Assembly (NCBI RefSeq): GCF_901543175.1
Contig: NZ_LR594040.1
Span: forward strand, 1,612,001-1,676,000
Length of the DNA: 64,000 nt
DNA from: Streptococcus australis
Lineage (GTDB): Bacteria; Bacillota; Bacilli; Lactobacillales; Streptococcaceae
Direction of reading: 5' to 3'
The notes beneath the pieces were generated by a model. That model searched no databases. It was not told the DNA's origin and saw nothing but the letters and a program-made list of their open reading frames with translations. The translations under genes were made by a program, and so were the position numbers. Positions 56,144 through 64,000 of the stretch are shown here, piece after piece; the stretch's first letter is position 1; every line of letters begins with the position of its first letter.

Positions 56144-56956
56144 ATGTCAGATATTTCAATCATTTCTGCTATCTTGGTTGTAGTTGTCGCCTTCCTTGCA
56201 GGTCTTGAAGGTATCCTCGACCAATTCCAATTCCATCAACCAATCGTCGCATGTACCCTTATCGGACTTGCAACTGGTAACCTCGAAGCAGGTGTTATGC
56301 TTGGTGGATCTCTTCAAATGATCGCCCTTGGTTGGGCAAACATCGGAGCTGCCGTAGCTCCTGACGCTGCTCTTGCATCTGTTGCTGCAGCGATCATCTT
56401 GATCAAAGGTGGAAACTTTACTACTGAAGGTATCGCGGTTGCAACAGCAACAGCTATCCCTCTTGCCGTAGCTGGACTTTTCTTGACAATGATTGTTCGT
56501 ACAATCTCAGTTGGTTTGGTTCACACTGCCGATGCTGCTGCTAAAGAAGGAAATATTGCAGCTGTTGAACGTGCTCACTTTGTTGCACTTCTTCTTCAAG
56601 GCCTTCGTATTGCCATCCCTGCAGCCTTCCTTATCGCCATCCCAGCTTCTGCCGTTCAAGATGCTCTTAAATTGATGCCAGACTGGTTGAACGGTGGTAT
56701 GGCTGTCGGTGGTGCTATGGTCGTTGCCGTTGGTTACGCTATGGTTATCAACATGATGGCAACTCGTGAAGTATGGCCATTCTTCGCTATCGGTTTCGCT
56801 CTTGCAGCGATTTCTCAATTGACTTTGATTGCCCTTGGTGTCATCGGTGTTGCTCTTGCCTTCATCTACCTTAACCTTTCAAAACAAGGTGGTAACGGTG
56901 GCGGAGGAGCTGCGACTTCTAACGACCCAATCGGTGATATCCTAGAAGACTACTAG
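56144..56956 (+). CDS. manM: PTS mannose-type IIC component
   Basis: A 270-residue membrane permease subunit that forms the sugar channel with ManN. It opens with IISAILVVVVAFLAGLEGIL and has the IIC signature region GLATGNLEAGVMLGGSLQMIALGW. A glycine-rich tail (KQGGNGGGGAATS) closes it. The ManM/ManN pair is also the receptor for several class IIa bacteriocins. It is 73 bp after manL and 14 bp before manN. Codon use is highly biased, indicating strong expression. Confidence 0.93.
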   Translation: MSDISIISAILVVVVAFLAGLEGILDQFQFHQPIVACTLIGLATGNLEAGVMLGGSLQMIALGWANIGAAVAPDAALASVAAAIILIKGGNFTTEGIAVATATAIPLAVAGLFLTMIVRTISVGLVHTADAAAKEGNIAAVERAHFVALLLQGLRIAIPAAFLIAIPASAVQDALKLMPDWLNGGMAVGGAMVVAVGYAMVINMMATREVWPFFAIGFALAAISQLTLIALGVIGVALAFIYLNLSKQGGNGGGGAATSNDPIGDILEDY

Positions 56957-56970
56957 AAAGGGGAACAATC

Positions 56971-57882
56971 ATGGCTGAAAAAATTCAATTATCAAAATCA
57001 GATCGTCAAAAAGTTTGGTGGCGTTCACAATTCCTTCAAGGTTCTTGGAACTATGAGCGTATGCAAAACTTGGGTTGGGCTTACTCATTGATCCCAGCTA
57101 TCAAAAAATTGTACACTACTAAAGAAGAACAAGCCGCTGCACTTGAGCGTCACCTTGAGTTCTTCAACACTCACCCATACGTAGCTGCTCCAATCATGGG
57201 GGTTACGCTTGCACTTGAAGAAGAACGTGCTAACGGTGTTGAAATCGATGACGCGGCTATCCAAGGGGTTAAAATCGGTATGATGGGACCTCTTGCTGGT
57301 ATCGGTGACCCAGTATTCTGGTTTACAGTTCGTCCTATCCTTGGAGCTCTTGGTGCATCTCTTGCTGCATCTGGTAACCTTGTTGGTCCTCTTCTCTTCT
57401 TCTTCGGATGGAATGCTATCCGTATGGCCTTCCTATGGTACACACAAGAGTTCGGTTACAAAGCTGGATCTGAAATCACTAAAGACATGTCTGGTGGTAT
57501 CTTGAAAGACATCACTAAAGGTGCTTCTATCCTTGGTATGTTCATCCTTGCCGTTCTTGTACAACGTTGGGTATCTATCAACTTTACTGTGAACCTTCCA
57601 GGTAAACAATTGGCTGAAGGTGCTTACATTAACTTCCCAGAAGGTCCTGTATCAGGTGCTGAATTGAAAGGTATTCTTGGTCAAGCACTTGGTGGATTGA
57701 GCCTAGATAAGATTCAACCACAAACCCTTCAAGGTCAGTTGAACTCATTGATTCCAGGATTGATGGGACTTCTCCTTACTTTCCTTTGCATGTGGTTGCT
57801 TAAGAAAAAAGTATCACCAATCTCAATCATCCTTGCTCTCTTTGCAGTAGGTATCGCAGCTCGTTTCTTCGGTATCATGTAA
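56971..57882 (+). CDS. manN: PTS mannose-type IID component
   Basis: A 303-residue IID subunit. It begins with SKSDRQKVWWRSQFLQGSWN and contains EFFNTHPYVAAPIMGVTLALEE and GPLAGIGDPVFWFTVRPILGALGASLA, the core of the family, with the membrane helices in the C-terminal part. Last gene of manLMN, with highly biased codons. The terminator follows at 57906. Confidence 0.94.
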   Translation: MAEKIQLSKSDRQKVWWRSQFLQGSWNYERMQNLGWAYSLIPAIKKLYTTKEEQAAALERHLEFFNTHPYVAAPIMGVTLALEEERANGVEIDDAAIQGVKIGMMGPLAGIGDPVFWFTVRPILGALGASLAASGNLVGPLLFFFGWNAIRMAFLWYTQEFGYKAGSEITKDMSGGILKDITKGASILGMFILAVLVQRWVSINFTVNLPGKQLAEGAYINFPEGPVSGAELKGILGQALGGLSLDKIQPQTLQGQLNSLIPGLMGLLLTFLCMWLLKKKVSPISIILALFAVGIAARFFGIM

Positions 57883-57905
57883 TCCAAGCAATTGAGAATA
57901 TAGAT

Positions 57906-57938
57906 AAAAAAGAATCAGGATTAAACCTGATTCTTTTT
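57906..57938. terminator. Bidirectional terminator between manN and the P-type ATPase gene
   Basis: AAAAAGAATCAGG, loop ATTAAA, CCTGATTCTTTTT: a perfect 13-bp stem flanked by A and T runs, serving both converging genes. Confidence 0.9.
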
Positions 57939-57943
57939 GTGTA

Positions 57944-60172
57944 TCAACTTTTTCTCCGAGTAAGATAATGAAAGCTTCCAATCACTACTGCTAGAATGGC
58001 AACATAGAGCATCTCTTTGGTTGCTAAAGGCACAAAAGCTCCTTGCAGAATAAAAGTATTTGCAAGGACGCCAATAAGAGCTGCAAAGCTCAAAAACGTG
58101 AGCAAGAGTAACTTGTATCGATTAAAAGGCAGGCTGACCTTGGCAACTAGACACAGACCATTGATCAGGGCAAGGAGGAAGCAAATAAATTTGACCTGAC
58201 CTGGGACAGTGATAAAGAAATTGGTCAAGAGAACACTAGCAACCAGAACGCCTCCACCAATCGCAGCGTTGGTTAGGATATCTCTCATAAAATGCGTGCT
58301 GACCTTTTCTTTATTAGACTCAAAAGTCAGGAAGAAGGATGGAATCCCAATCGTAATGGCTGAAATGATTGTAAACTGAATGGGGATAAAGGCAAACTCT
58401 AAACCAAATATCACACTCAAAATGGCAAACACGATGGAGAAGAAGGTCTTTGTTAGAAAGAGAGAAGCCACCTTTTGGATGTTATTGATGACACGGCGAC
58501 CTTCCATCAAGATATCATAAAATACTGCAAAGTCATCTGTCAGGAAAACAATATTGGATACACTTTTGGCTGCGCTAGTAGCACCATTCATAGCAAAACT
58601 GATATCTGCTTTCTTGAGAGCCAGAACATCATTGACCCCATCGCCACTCATGGCAACTGTTTTACCAGCATTTTGCAAAACGGTCACCATCTTTTCTTTC
58701 TGCTCAGGAGTCACGCGACCAAAGATATCATGCTCCAAGACCACTCTTTCAAAGTCTTGTTCACTCACCTTGGTCATATCAATCGCCCGTGCTTCTTCCT
58801 TAAAACCTGCTTTACGAGCCACCCCATATACAGCTACATGATTATCACCACTGATAATCTTCACTTCAACACCTTGTGACTCGAAATAGTCAAAGGTTTC
58901 CTTGGTATTATCCTTAATCTCATCTGACAAAACGACGTGCCCTAGTAATTCCATATTGGCTGGACTCGTGATTTGGTCCTTACTATGAGCAAGGGACAAA
59001 ATTCGAAAACCTTGCTGTTTCAGATGCTCATAGTAGGCATCCATCGGCTGGGTAAAGCCTAGAAATTCATAGGCTCCGAAGAAATAGGTCCCACCATCTT
59101 TTACTTGGACAAAGGAATACTTGTTTTTGCTTGAAAAGGCACCGACTTCTTGAACTTCCCACTTTTTCTCACAGGTTAAGTAAGTCTTCAGAGCTCGGGA
59201 AGTTGCATTTTCATCCTCGAAATAAGCCAGATAAGAAGACAGTTTCTCTGCCACATTAGCATCCATTTCTTGGACTTTCATATTACCAGTCGTGATGGTA
59301 CCTGTCTTATCAAAACAAAGAACATCTACACGCGCCAAAGTCTCTACACAGTATAGCTCCTGCACCAGAACCTTCTTTTTAGCCAGCTTCATGGCCGCTA
59401 CCGCAAGGGATACACTGACCAGGAGAATCAAGCCCTCTGGAATCATACCGATCAAGGCACCTGAACTTCCCAAGACAATCTCAACATAAGACCGCCCTAA
59501 ACTAAAACCTCTGACATAGAGCAGAATGGCAACTGGCACCAGCAAGATAGAGACGATTTTTAAAATCTTATTCATGTAATCGCGTAGTTGAGAAGGATAT
59601 TTTTTGAATTCCTTGCTGGATTTTGTGAGCTTGTTAATATAGCTATCCTGCCCCACAGCCGTCGCCGTGACCAGACAAGTACCGCTGACGACATTGCTTC
59701 CGCTCATCAGCTTATCACCAACCGTTTTAAAGATCGAATCACTCTCACCAGTCAGCAAGGACTCATCCACTTCAATATTCCCTTCAAGAACTTCTGCATC
59801 AACAGGCACCTGATCACCCAGATTGAGATGCAGATACTCCCCTAAAACAATGTCCTCCGGATCAATCTCGATCGTTTGACCATCTCGATTGACTTTGTAC
59901 TTACTTTTACCAAGCAAACTCAGCTTTTCTAAGGCATTTTTTGAACGCACTTCTTGGAAAATGCCAATGGCTGTATTGATAGCAATCACACCTAAAAAGA
60001 GCATATTTTCAAATCGCAAGGTTGTGGCTACCAGAACTGCCAGAGCCAAGTTCATGGCATTAAAGAAGGTAAAGATATTTGAAACGACGATTTCCTTGGT
60101 TGTTTTATAGGGTTTAATGTCGCTGATGTTTCGTTGACGATCCTTGATGTCTTGACTGCTTAAATACTTCAT
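57944..60172 (-). CDS. Cation-transporting P-type ATPase (CtpE-like)
   Basis: A 742-residue P-type ATPase. The actuator motif is LLTGESDSI near residue 165, PEGL in the fourth helix (IGMIPEGLILLVS), phosphorylation site CFDKTGTITTG near 290, and the hinge AMSGDGVNDVLALKKAD near 525. No N-terminal metal-binding domain, so not a copper or zinc exporter; the layout fits CtpE-type Ca2+ or Mg2+ pumps. I start at the ATG at 60172 (GGAG five bases upstream). The right end of the gene faces the mobile element; the promoter at about 60190-60225 is intact. Confidence 0.85.
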   Translation of the reverse strand: MKYLSSQDIKDRQRNISDIKPYKTTKEIVVSNIFTFFNAMNLALAVLVATTLRFENMLFLGVIAINTAIGIFQEVRSKNALEKLSLLGKSKYKVNRDGQTIEIDPEDIVLGEYLHLNLGDQVPVDAEVLEGNIEVDESLLTGESDSIFKTVGDKLMSGSNVVSGTCLVTATAVGQDSYINKLTKSSKEFKKYPSQLRDYMNKILKIVSILLVPVAILLYVRGFSLGRSYVEIVLGSSGALIGMIPEGLILLVSVSLAVAAMKLAKKKVLVQELYCVETLARVDVLCFDKTGTITTGNMKVQEMDANVAEKLSSYLAYFEDENATSRALKTYLTCEKKWEVQEVGAFSSKNKYSFVQVKDGGTYFFGAYEFLGFTQPMDAYYEHLKQQGFRILSLAHSKDQITSPANMELLGHVVLSDEIKDNTKETFDYFESQGVEVKIISGDNHVAVYGVARKAGFKEEARAIDMTKVSEQDFERVVLEHDIFGRVTPEQKEKMVTVLQNAGKTVAMSGDGVNDVLALKKADISFAMNGATSAAKSVSNIVFLTDDFAVFYDILMEGRRVINNIQKVASLFLTKTFFSIVFAILSVIFGLEFAFIPIQFTIISAITIGIPSFFLTFESNKEKVSTHFMRDILTNAAIGGGVLVASVLLTNFFITVPGQVKFICFLLALINGLCLVAKVSLPFNRYKLLLLTFLSFAALIGVLANTFILQGAFVPLATKEMLYVAILAVVIGSFHYLTRRKS

Positions 60173-60229
60173 CTCTACTCCGATATCCTTTTGTACTACT
60201 ATAATAACACATATCTTTTCCTCTGTCAC

Positions 60230-60357
60230 TTAAAGACTCAAACTAAGAAAGACTTACTTGACAAGCACCATCTATCCCCACTTTAAGAAGGACTTAAAAA
60301 AGGCTAGGATTTAGCTGACCTGACACCCAGCAGTTTAGTTAAATGGGTTAATGTTTA
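60230..60357. other. Probable junction between chromosome and mobile element
   Basis: This non-coding stretch lies between the promoter of the P-type ATPase gene and the 3' end of the serine recombinase gene. It has no gene. It contains AAGAAGGACTTAAAAAAGG and GCTGACCTGACACCCAGC-like short repeats. One element end (attL or attR) should lie here, but it cannot be fixed without the other end. Confidence 0.45.
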
Positions 60358-62058
60358 GCGAGCCAAGTTGTTTGGCTCGCTTTTTTCGTTGTTTAGTTTT
60401 CCGATGAAATTATAATAAATGTCAATCTGAATAATACGATTGCGTTTCGTACCAGTTGGCTTGTGAATTACAATCTTGTCAATCAGTTCATTCACTATTT
60501 CAACGGTTAATTCTGGTAGCTCTGTATATTTTGAAATTCTCGCCATAAACTTGGAGATGTTAAGGCTATCTTCTTGTTGTTTGGTGAGTTTTTCGGTTAA
60601 GTCAGAAATGGAAGTTTGGAGCTGTTTCTGTTCTTCTTCATAGCTCTGACTTAGCTTCACAAAGCGTTCATCTGAAATTTTGCCAAGTAGATTATCTTCG
60701 TAAAGTTTTTGGATGATGGTATCAATCTCTTTAGAGCGGTGTTCATCCTTTTGAAGTTGCAGTTGCTGGCGGTTGTTGTCTTTGTTGAATTGAGCTTGGC
60801 TTTGCTGTTCTAGCTTTTTTAAAAAGGTTTCTTGGTCTAATTGACACTCGTGGATAGTTTGACGAAGTTTGTCGCTCACAATCTTAATCAGGGCGGATTT
60901 TTGAATGTAGTGTGGATTTTCGCAACCATCAATCGGCTTGCGATAGCCAGAACACTTGTAATGGTCATGATTTAGTCCGTTTTTCTCTTGTGGGCAGAAA
61001 TAATGCTTTCGCCCACAAGTTCCACAAAAAACTAATCCCGCAAACAAGTTTTCGTGACCAGCCCGATTTTTATATCGTTGATTAGACCGCTTATGACTCC
61101 TCATCTTCTGGACAACATCAAAAGTTTCTTGGTCAATTATCGCTTCATGAGTATTTTTGAAAACTAACCAATCCTCCTTTGAGTTATCCACCTTACGCTT
61201 ATCTTTGTAAGATTTTGTCCGAGTTCGAAGATTGACAGTATGCCCGAGATACTCTTCACGCCCTAAAATAGCGCTTAGGGTTTCCCGCGTCCAAAAATAT
61301 GGCAAAGTTTCCACATTTGGGCTGGAAGAAATTGACTTCAAACCGATTTCTATTCGGTGACGGTCTGGTTTAAAAATTTTGTCATTTTCTAACCCTTTCG
61401 CAATCTCCGAAAGACTTTTTCCGCTTTTCGCTTCTTGAAAAATCCGTTTCACAACTTCACTGGCAACTGGGTCAATAATCCAATTTTTAGGGTTATTTGA
61501 ATCTTTGAGATAGCCGTAAGGTGGATTTACTGTGACACGCTCGCCAGCTCTCGCTTTAGCTTGCACCACCGCCCGAATCTTCTTGCTGGTATCTGCCGCA
61601 TACATTTCATCCATTAAACTCTTGATTGGCAAGAAAATAGAATTAGTTTCATTAGGCTTATTTGAATCTACACCATCATTTAAAGCAATAAAGCGGACAT
61701 CAAAGCTAGGGAAAGTAATTTCCGTTAGTTGACCAACCTTGATATAAGAGCGACCTAAACGGCTTAAATCCTTTACAAGAAAGTTTGAAACTTGCCGATT
61801 TTCCACCAATCTAAGTGCTTCTGAAATAGCTGGACGGTCAAAATTTGTGCCACTGAAACCATCATCAACGAAAAGAACTGGATTTGGCAGTTTTTCTCTC
61901 GCTACTACATCAAGAAGAATATTCTTCTGATTGGTAATTGAGTTACTATCTCCGTCCAGTCCATCATCTTGACTTAAGCGACAATAAACCACCGTAATAT
62001 CTGAAAGATTTGAAGTATCTACTTGTCTATAATCTGAAATTGTCAAAGTTCTGTTCAT
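60355..62058 (-). CDS. Large serine recombinase of the integrated element
   Basis: A 567-residue site-specific recombinase. The resolvase domain holds the catalytic serine in VYCRLSQDDG (Ser29) and arginines in VKDLSRLGRSYIKVGQL; then the recombinase domain, a zinc ribbon (LVFCGTCGRKHYFC and later HYKCSGYR), a long coiled coil rich in Q and K (about 385-500), and a C-terminal DUF4368-like part LTVEIVNELIDKIVIHKPTG. It should excise and integrate the element. Its ribosome site lies in a small hairpin. Gene order with tnpW and a coupling ATPase points to a conjugative or mobilisable element. Confidence 0.9.
   Translation of the reverse strand: MNRTLTISDYRQVDTSNLSDITVVYCRLSQDDGLDGDSNSITNQKNILLDVVAREKLPNPVLFVDDGFSGTNFDRPAISEALRLVENRQVSNFLVKDLSRLGRSYIKVGQLTEITFPSFDVRFIALNDGVDSNKPNETNSIFLPIKSLMDEMYAADTSKKIRAVVQAKARAGERVTVNPPYGYLKDSNNPKNWIIDPVASEVVKRIFQEAKSGKSLSEIAKGLENDKIFKPDRHRIEIGLKSISSSPNVETLPYFWTRETLSAILGREEYLGHTVNLRTRTKSYKDKRKVDNSKEDWLVFKNTHEAIIDQETFDVVQKMRSHKRSNQRYKNRAGHENLFAGLVFCGTCGRKHYFCPQEKNGLNHDHYKCSGYRKPIDGCENPHYIQKSALIKIVSDKLRQTIHECQLDQETFLKKLEQQSQAQFNKDNNRQQLQLQKDEHRSKEIDTIIQKLYEDNLLGKISDERFVKLSQSYEEEQKQLQTSISDLTEKLTKQQEDSLNISKFMARISKYTELPELTVEIVNELIDKIVIHKPTGTKRNRIIQIDIYYNFIGKLNNEKSEPNNLAR
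60358..60388 (+). terminator. Hairpin at the recombinase 3' end
   Basis: GCGAGCCAAG and CTTGGCTCGC-type arms pair almost perfectly, followed by TTTTTTCG on the plus strand. It overlaps the last codons of the minus-strand recombinase. It would insulate the element from transcription entering from the left. Confidence 0.7.
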
Positions 62059-62119
62059 GTGTTTTTCTCCTTTTGGAGTTCACACACCTTATGCTTCTAT
62101 TATACCATTTTTACTACTG

Positions 62120-62287
62120 TTAAAGTAGTGATTTATCGCTTAAAATCAACCTTTCTAGGACATTTTCAAGATTGCGATTTCCAGTAAAACGGTGACGGAT
62201 TAAGTAAGTCGTTCGACCAATTCGACAAATTTCATCGGCGGTGCGTGAGGGCTGGTTTGAGTCTCTATCTTGATTCTTTTGATTCAT
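62120..62287 (-). CDS. TnpW-like small protein
   Basis: A 55-residue protein starting MNQKNQDRDSNQPSRTADE. The core ICRIGRTTYLIRHRFTG then NLENVLERLILSDKS follows the pattern of TnpW-type proteins of clostridial and streptococcal transposons (RxIGxTTYxVxxxF, then a helix ending in L-R/K-LI). Its role is unknown; it usually accompanies serine-recombinase elements. It overlaps the end of the upstream gene by 23 bp and lies 61 bp before the recombinase start. Confidence 0.65.
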   Translation of the reverse strand: MNQKNQDRDSNQPSRTADEICRIGRTTYLIRHRFTGNRNLENVLERLILSDKSLL

Positions 62288-63068
62288 TAGCTATTCCTCC
62301 CTTGATATAATCTGAATATTCGTCCAAAGTAATCACGGTGAATAGTTCCCAAAAGTTATATAGTTCTTTTTGAATCACTTTCGAGATAGTGAGTTTGCGC
62401 TTGTCATCTGGCACAACCCACAAAACATAGGGAAAAACTTCCTTTTGGCGCTGTTCAATACCTGAGCGATAATATTCAATATATTTCTTACAAGTATTTG
62501 CAATACGCGCAAGACTTTCCGTGCTTCGGTCTATTTCCAGAAAATAATGGTCTTCGTAATCGTGATTGACTAGCTCTAAATAAGCGTCTGGTTTCAAAGT
62601 CATTCCAACACCAGAAAGTTTTTGGTAGCTTCGCCAAGAGTTTGGCTCAAAGGAAAAAGTTTCAAGCGACAGTTTTTCTGAATTTCGAACAGCCTCTAGT
62701 GTCTCAACAAAGATTTCTATAATTGCTAAAGTATGTTCAACATGATGTTGAGTTGGCTCGTATTTATTTTTATAGCGCAAAACAACTGTTTCATCTTGGT
62801 TTTTAAGAAATTTTAGTCCCTGAAAAGTAATTTGCCAAACATAAGAAGCTGAACCGCGGCGTGCGCCACCGACTCGCCGTTTCAAGTGTGAAACCAATCC
62901 AGCTTTCTTCAGACTTTGTAGTGCAAAATTAGCACGGCGAATGGCGGTTTCAGTTCTCACGCTACTGGCAAAAAAGAGTCTGGCTAGTTGGTTAGTTGTC
63001 GCAAATCTTGCTTGGCTCAAAAAGTAAAGAATTTGCGTGTCGTTATCTGTTTTGTAATTCCATTTCAT
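62265..63068 (-). CDS. Replication-relaxation family protein
   Basis: A 267-residue protein. An N-terminal winged helix (DTQILYFLSQARFATTNQLARLFF, then TAIRRANFALQSLKKAGLVSHL) is followed by a nuclease-like domain with LTLKPDAYLELV-type text (MTLKPDAYLELVNHDYEDHYFLEID) and ARIANTCKKYIEYY. This matches the Replic_Relax family found in conjugative elements of Gram-positives, thought to help start replication or transfer. The PD-(D/E)xK-like pattern (KPDAYLEL and EID) hints at nuclease chemistry, which is inference. Confidence 0.82.
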   Translation of the reverse strand: MKWNYKTDNDTQILYFLSQARFATTNQLARLFFASSVRTETAIRRANFALQSLKKAGLVSHLKRRVGGARRGSASYVWQITFQGLKFLKNQDETVVLRYKNKYEPTQHHVEHTLAIIEIFVETLEAVRNSEKLSLETFSFEPNSWRSYQKLSGVGMTLKPDAYLELVNHDYEDHYFLEIDRSTESLARIANTCKKYIEYYRSGIEQRQKEVFPYVLWVVPDDKRKLTISKVIQKELYNFWELFTVITLDEYSDYIKGGIANESKESR

Positions 63069-63161
63069 CTGTTTTGTTCTCCATTAAAATTTAAAGGGGG
63101 TGCTCCCGTAAAATGTGCTTAGTTACGGAGTAAGTCGTGTGAGTGAAAATCCTGAAAACCT

Positions 63162-64000
63162 TTATTTGTCAGGGGTGGACGGATTTTCTTCATCAACACG
63201 ATTCGAAGAGCGATTGGAACGCTTCTTTCGCCCTAAATCTGTTAATTTCTGGTTAGAATTTTCATTTTTCAAAGTAGATTTGTCAAAAATACAGTTTTCG
63301 AATTGGCTTTCAATTTCTGAAATATCTTGTCCGTATCGGCTCAAGCTATTCAAAAATGGCACACGACTATCTCTAATTTTTGGTTTAGGTGGGTAGGTTT
63401 TACCAATAATCCATCGATAAGCATTGGGTGAAACTTCTGTCCTGATATATGCCCAAAATGGGGGCAAGCTGTAAAAATCTTCTTTATCAATCTCCAGAGT
63501 ATATTTTGCCATTTCGCGGGCTTCATCAAGATTCAAGCCAAAAACGATTTTATTCGCAACATTAGATTCAATTCCAGCTTTTAGCTGAGGCGACATCTGG
63601 GCGAGGTGTTGGAAGCCAATATTCCAGCCAACATTAAATTGGCGAGATTGCGAAAGTGCTTCGTCTAAGTTAGCGTTAGGGATTCCTAGGAAACTCGGTG
63701 TTTCATCAATATAGATAAAGACCGATTGGCGTTTGCTTGGCTCAACCGAAGACTGGCGCAAAATTAACATCCATAGCATTGAAGTGATTAGGCTACCGAT
63801 AAGTTTGGCAGATTCTGAACCAATTATCGCTTTATTTAGTGGAATCAATACGATTTTTCGACTTTTGAAGATTTCCACAAGACTGAAATTTGGATTAGTT
63901 TGTCCCAACATTGCCCGAAGTTGCGGTCGAAGCAAAAACTGGCGGAATTTATTCAAAATGGGGTTTAACATCTGATGACGTTGGGCTTCACTAAGCAGTT
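63162..64000 (-). CDS. Conjugative coupling-type ATPase, 5' part outside the window
   Basis: The last 279 residues or so of an FtsK/TraG-like ATPase; the frame stays open to the window edge (LSEAQRHQMLNPILN). Visible are the Walker B stretch SVFIYIDETPSFLG, the following QSRQFNVGWNIGFQHLAQM, and the RecA-type end NVANKIVFGLNLDEAREMAKY, then a basic, disordered tail (GRKKRSNRSSNR). This is the pattern of type IV coupling proteins of small Gram-positive elements. Walker A lies outside. Stop codon at 63162. Confidence 0.8.
   Translation of the reverse strand, partial: LLSEAQRHQMLNPILNKFRQFLLRPQLRAMLGQTNPNFSLVEIFKSRKIVLIPLNKAIIGSESAKLIGSLITSMLWMLILRQSSVEPSKRQSVFIYIDETPSFLGIPNANLDEALSQSRQFNVGWNIGFQHLAQMSPQLKAGIESNVANKIVFGLNLDEAREMAKYTLEIDKEDFYSLPPFWAYIRTEVSPNAYRWIIGKTYPPKPKIRDSRVPFLNSLSRYGQDISEIESQFENCIFDKSTLKNENSNQKLTDLGRKKRSNRSSNRVDEENPSTPDK

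Noticed and set aside
60260..60310. CiaR-like TTTAAG repeats in the element junction
   Set aside because: The spacing and the second half-site (TTAAAG) do not match TTTAAG-N5-TTTAAG.

Overview
The window is a 64 kb piece of chromosome from a Mitis-group Streptococcus (pneumoniae/mitis/oralis/infantis relatives). The evidence is the low-GC coding style, an ami oligopeptide transporter, the murA1-epuA-endA cluster, the sepM-coaD-rsmD cluster, a sulA-D type folate operon with a fused folB-folK gene, ccpA, manLMN with an apparent CiaR site, and a complete A-B-C BOX repeat of the pneumococcal type. Gene order from endA to ccpA follows what I recall of the pneumococcal chromosome. Most genes are on the minus strand.

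Layout. 1-3.6 kb: 5' part of pheS with its T-box leader, a ParB-like small protein, a PAP2 phosphatase, the riboflavin transporter ribU under an FMN riboswitch, and trmL behind a short leader with its own terminator. 3.8-6.7 kb: trkA-trkH potassium uptake. 6.7-13.3 kb: the amiACDEF operon. 13.5 kb: tRNA-Cys. 13.7-24.7 kb: CNNM/CorC protein, endA-epuA-murA1-DUF1146, sepM-coaD-rsmD, asnA, a BI-1 protein, a TrmH-family methylase divergent from acyP-yidC, and pflA. 24.8-35 kb: lysA, purR, yhaM-rmuC-thiN-rpe-rsgA-rsmA, then an SDR enzyme with rnmV-tatD. 35-41.8 kb: a KimA-type potassium importer, a BOX repeat, an orphan Ali-type peptide-binding lipoprotein, rpmH (too short for most ORF filters), a DUF2625 gene with a gene fragment, and an AlaT-like aminotransferase. 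42-54.8 kb: universal stress protein, HAD/MazG-like fusion, asparaginase, ccpA, DUF960, the folate operon with an extra membrane protein, a CPBP protease, a purine permease and a Cof phosphatase. 55-57.9 kb: manLMN. 57.9-60.2 kb: a P-type ATPase. From about 60.2 kb to the right edge: the end of an integrated conjugative or mobilisable element, with a large serine recombinase, a TnpW-like protein, a replication-relaxation protein and a truncated conjugative ATPase.

How it fits together. Sugar import (manLMN), the regulator ccpA and pflA all carry catabolite-responsive-element matches at their promoters, so the window holds both the regulator and probable targets. Amino-acid supply is covered by Ami plus an extra binding protein, asparaginase, asnA and lysA. 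Two unrelated potassium importers lie 30 kb apart.

The most interesting non-coding signals are three first genes (DUF1146, rsmD, trmH-like) that look leaderless, each with an extended -10 box ending 6-7 nt before the ATG; an attenuator-like leader before trmL; an FMN riboswitch with a long inserted helix; and a CiaR repeat on the transcription start of manL. I found no CRISPR array and no insertion sequence. Apart from the mobile-element end, the window is largely core genome.
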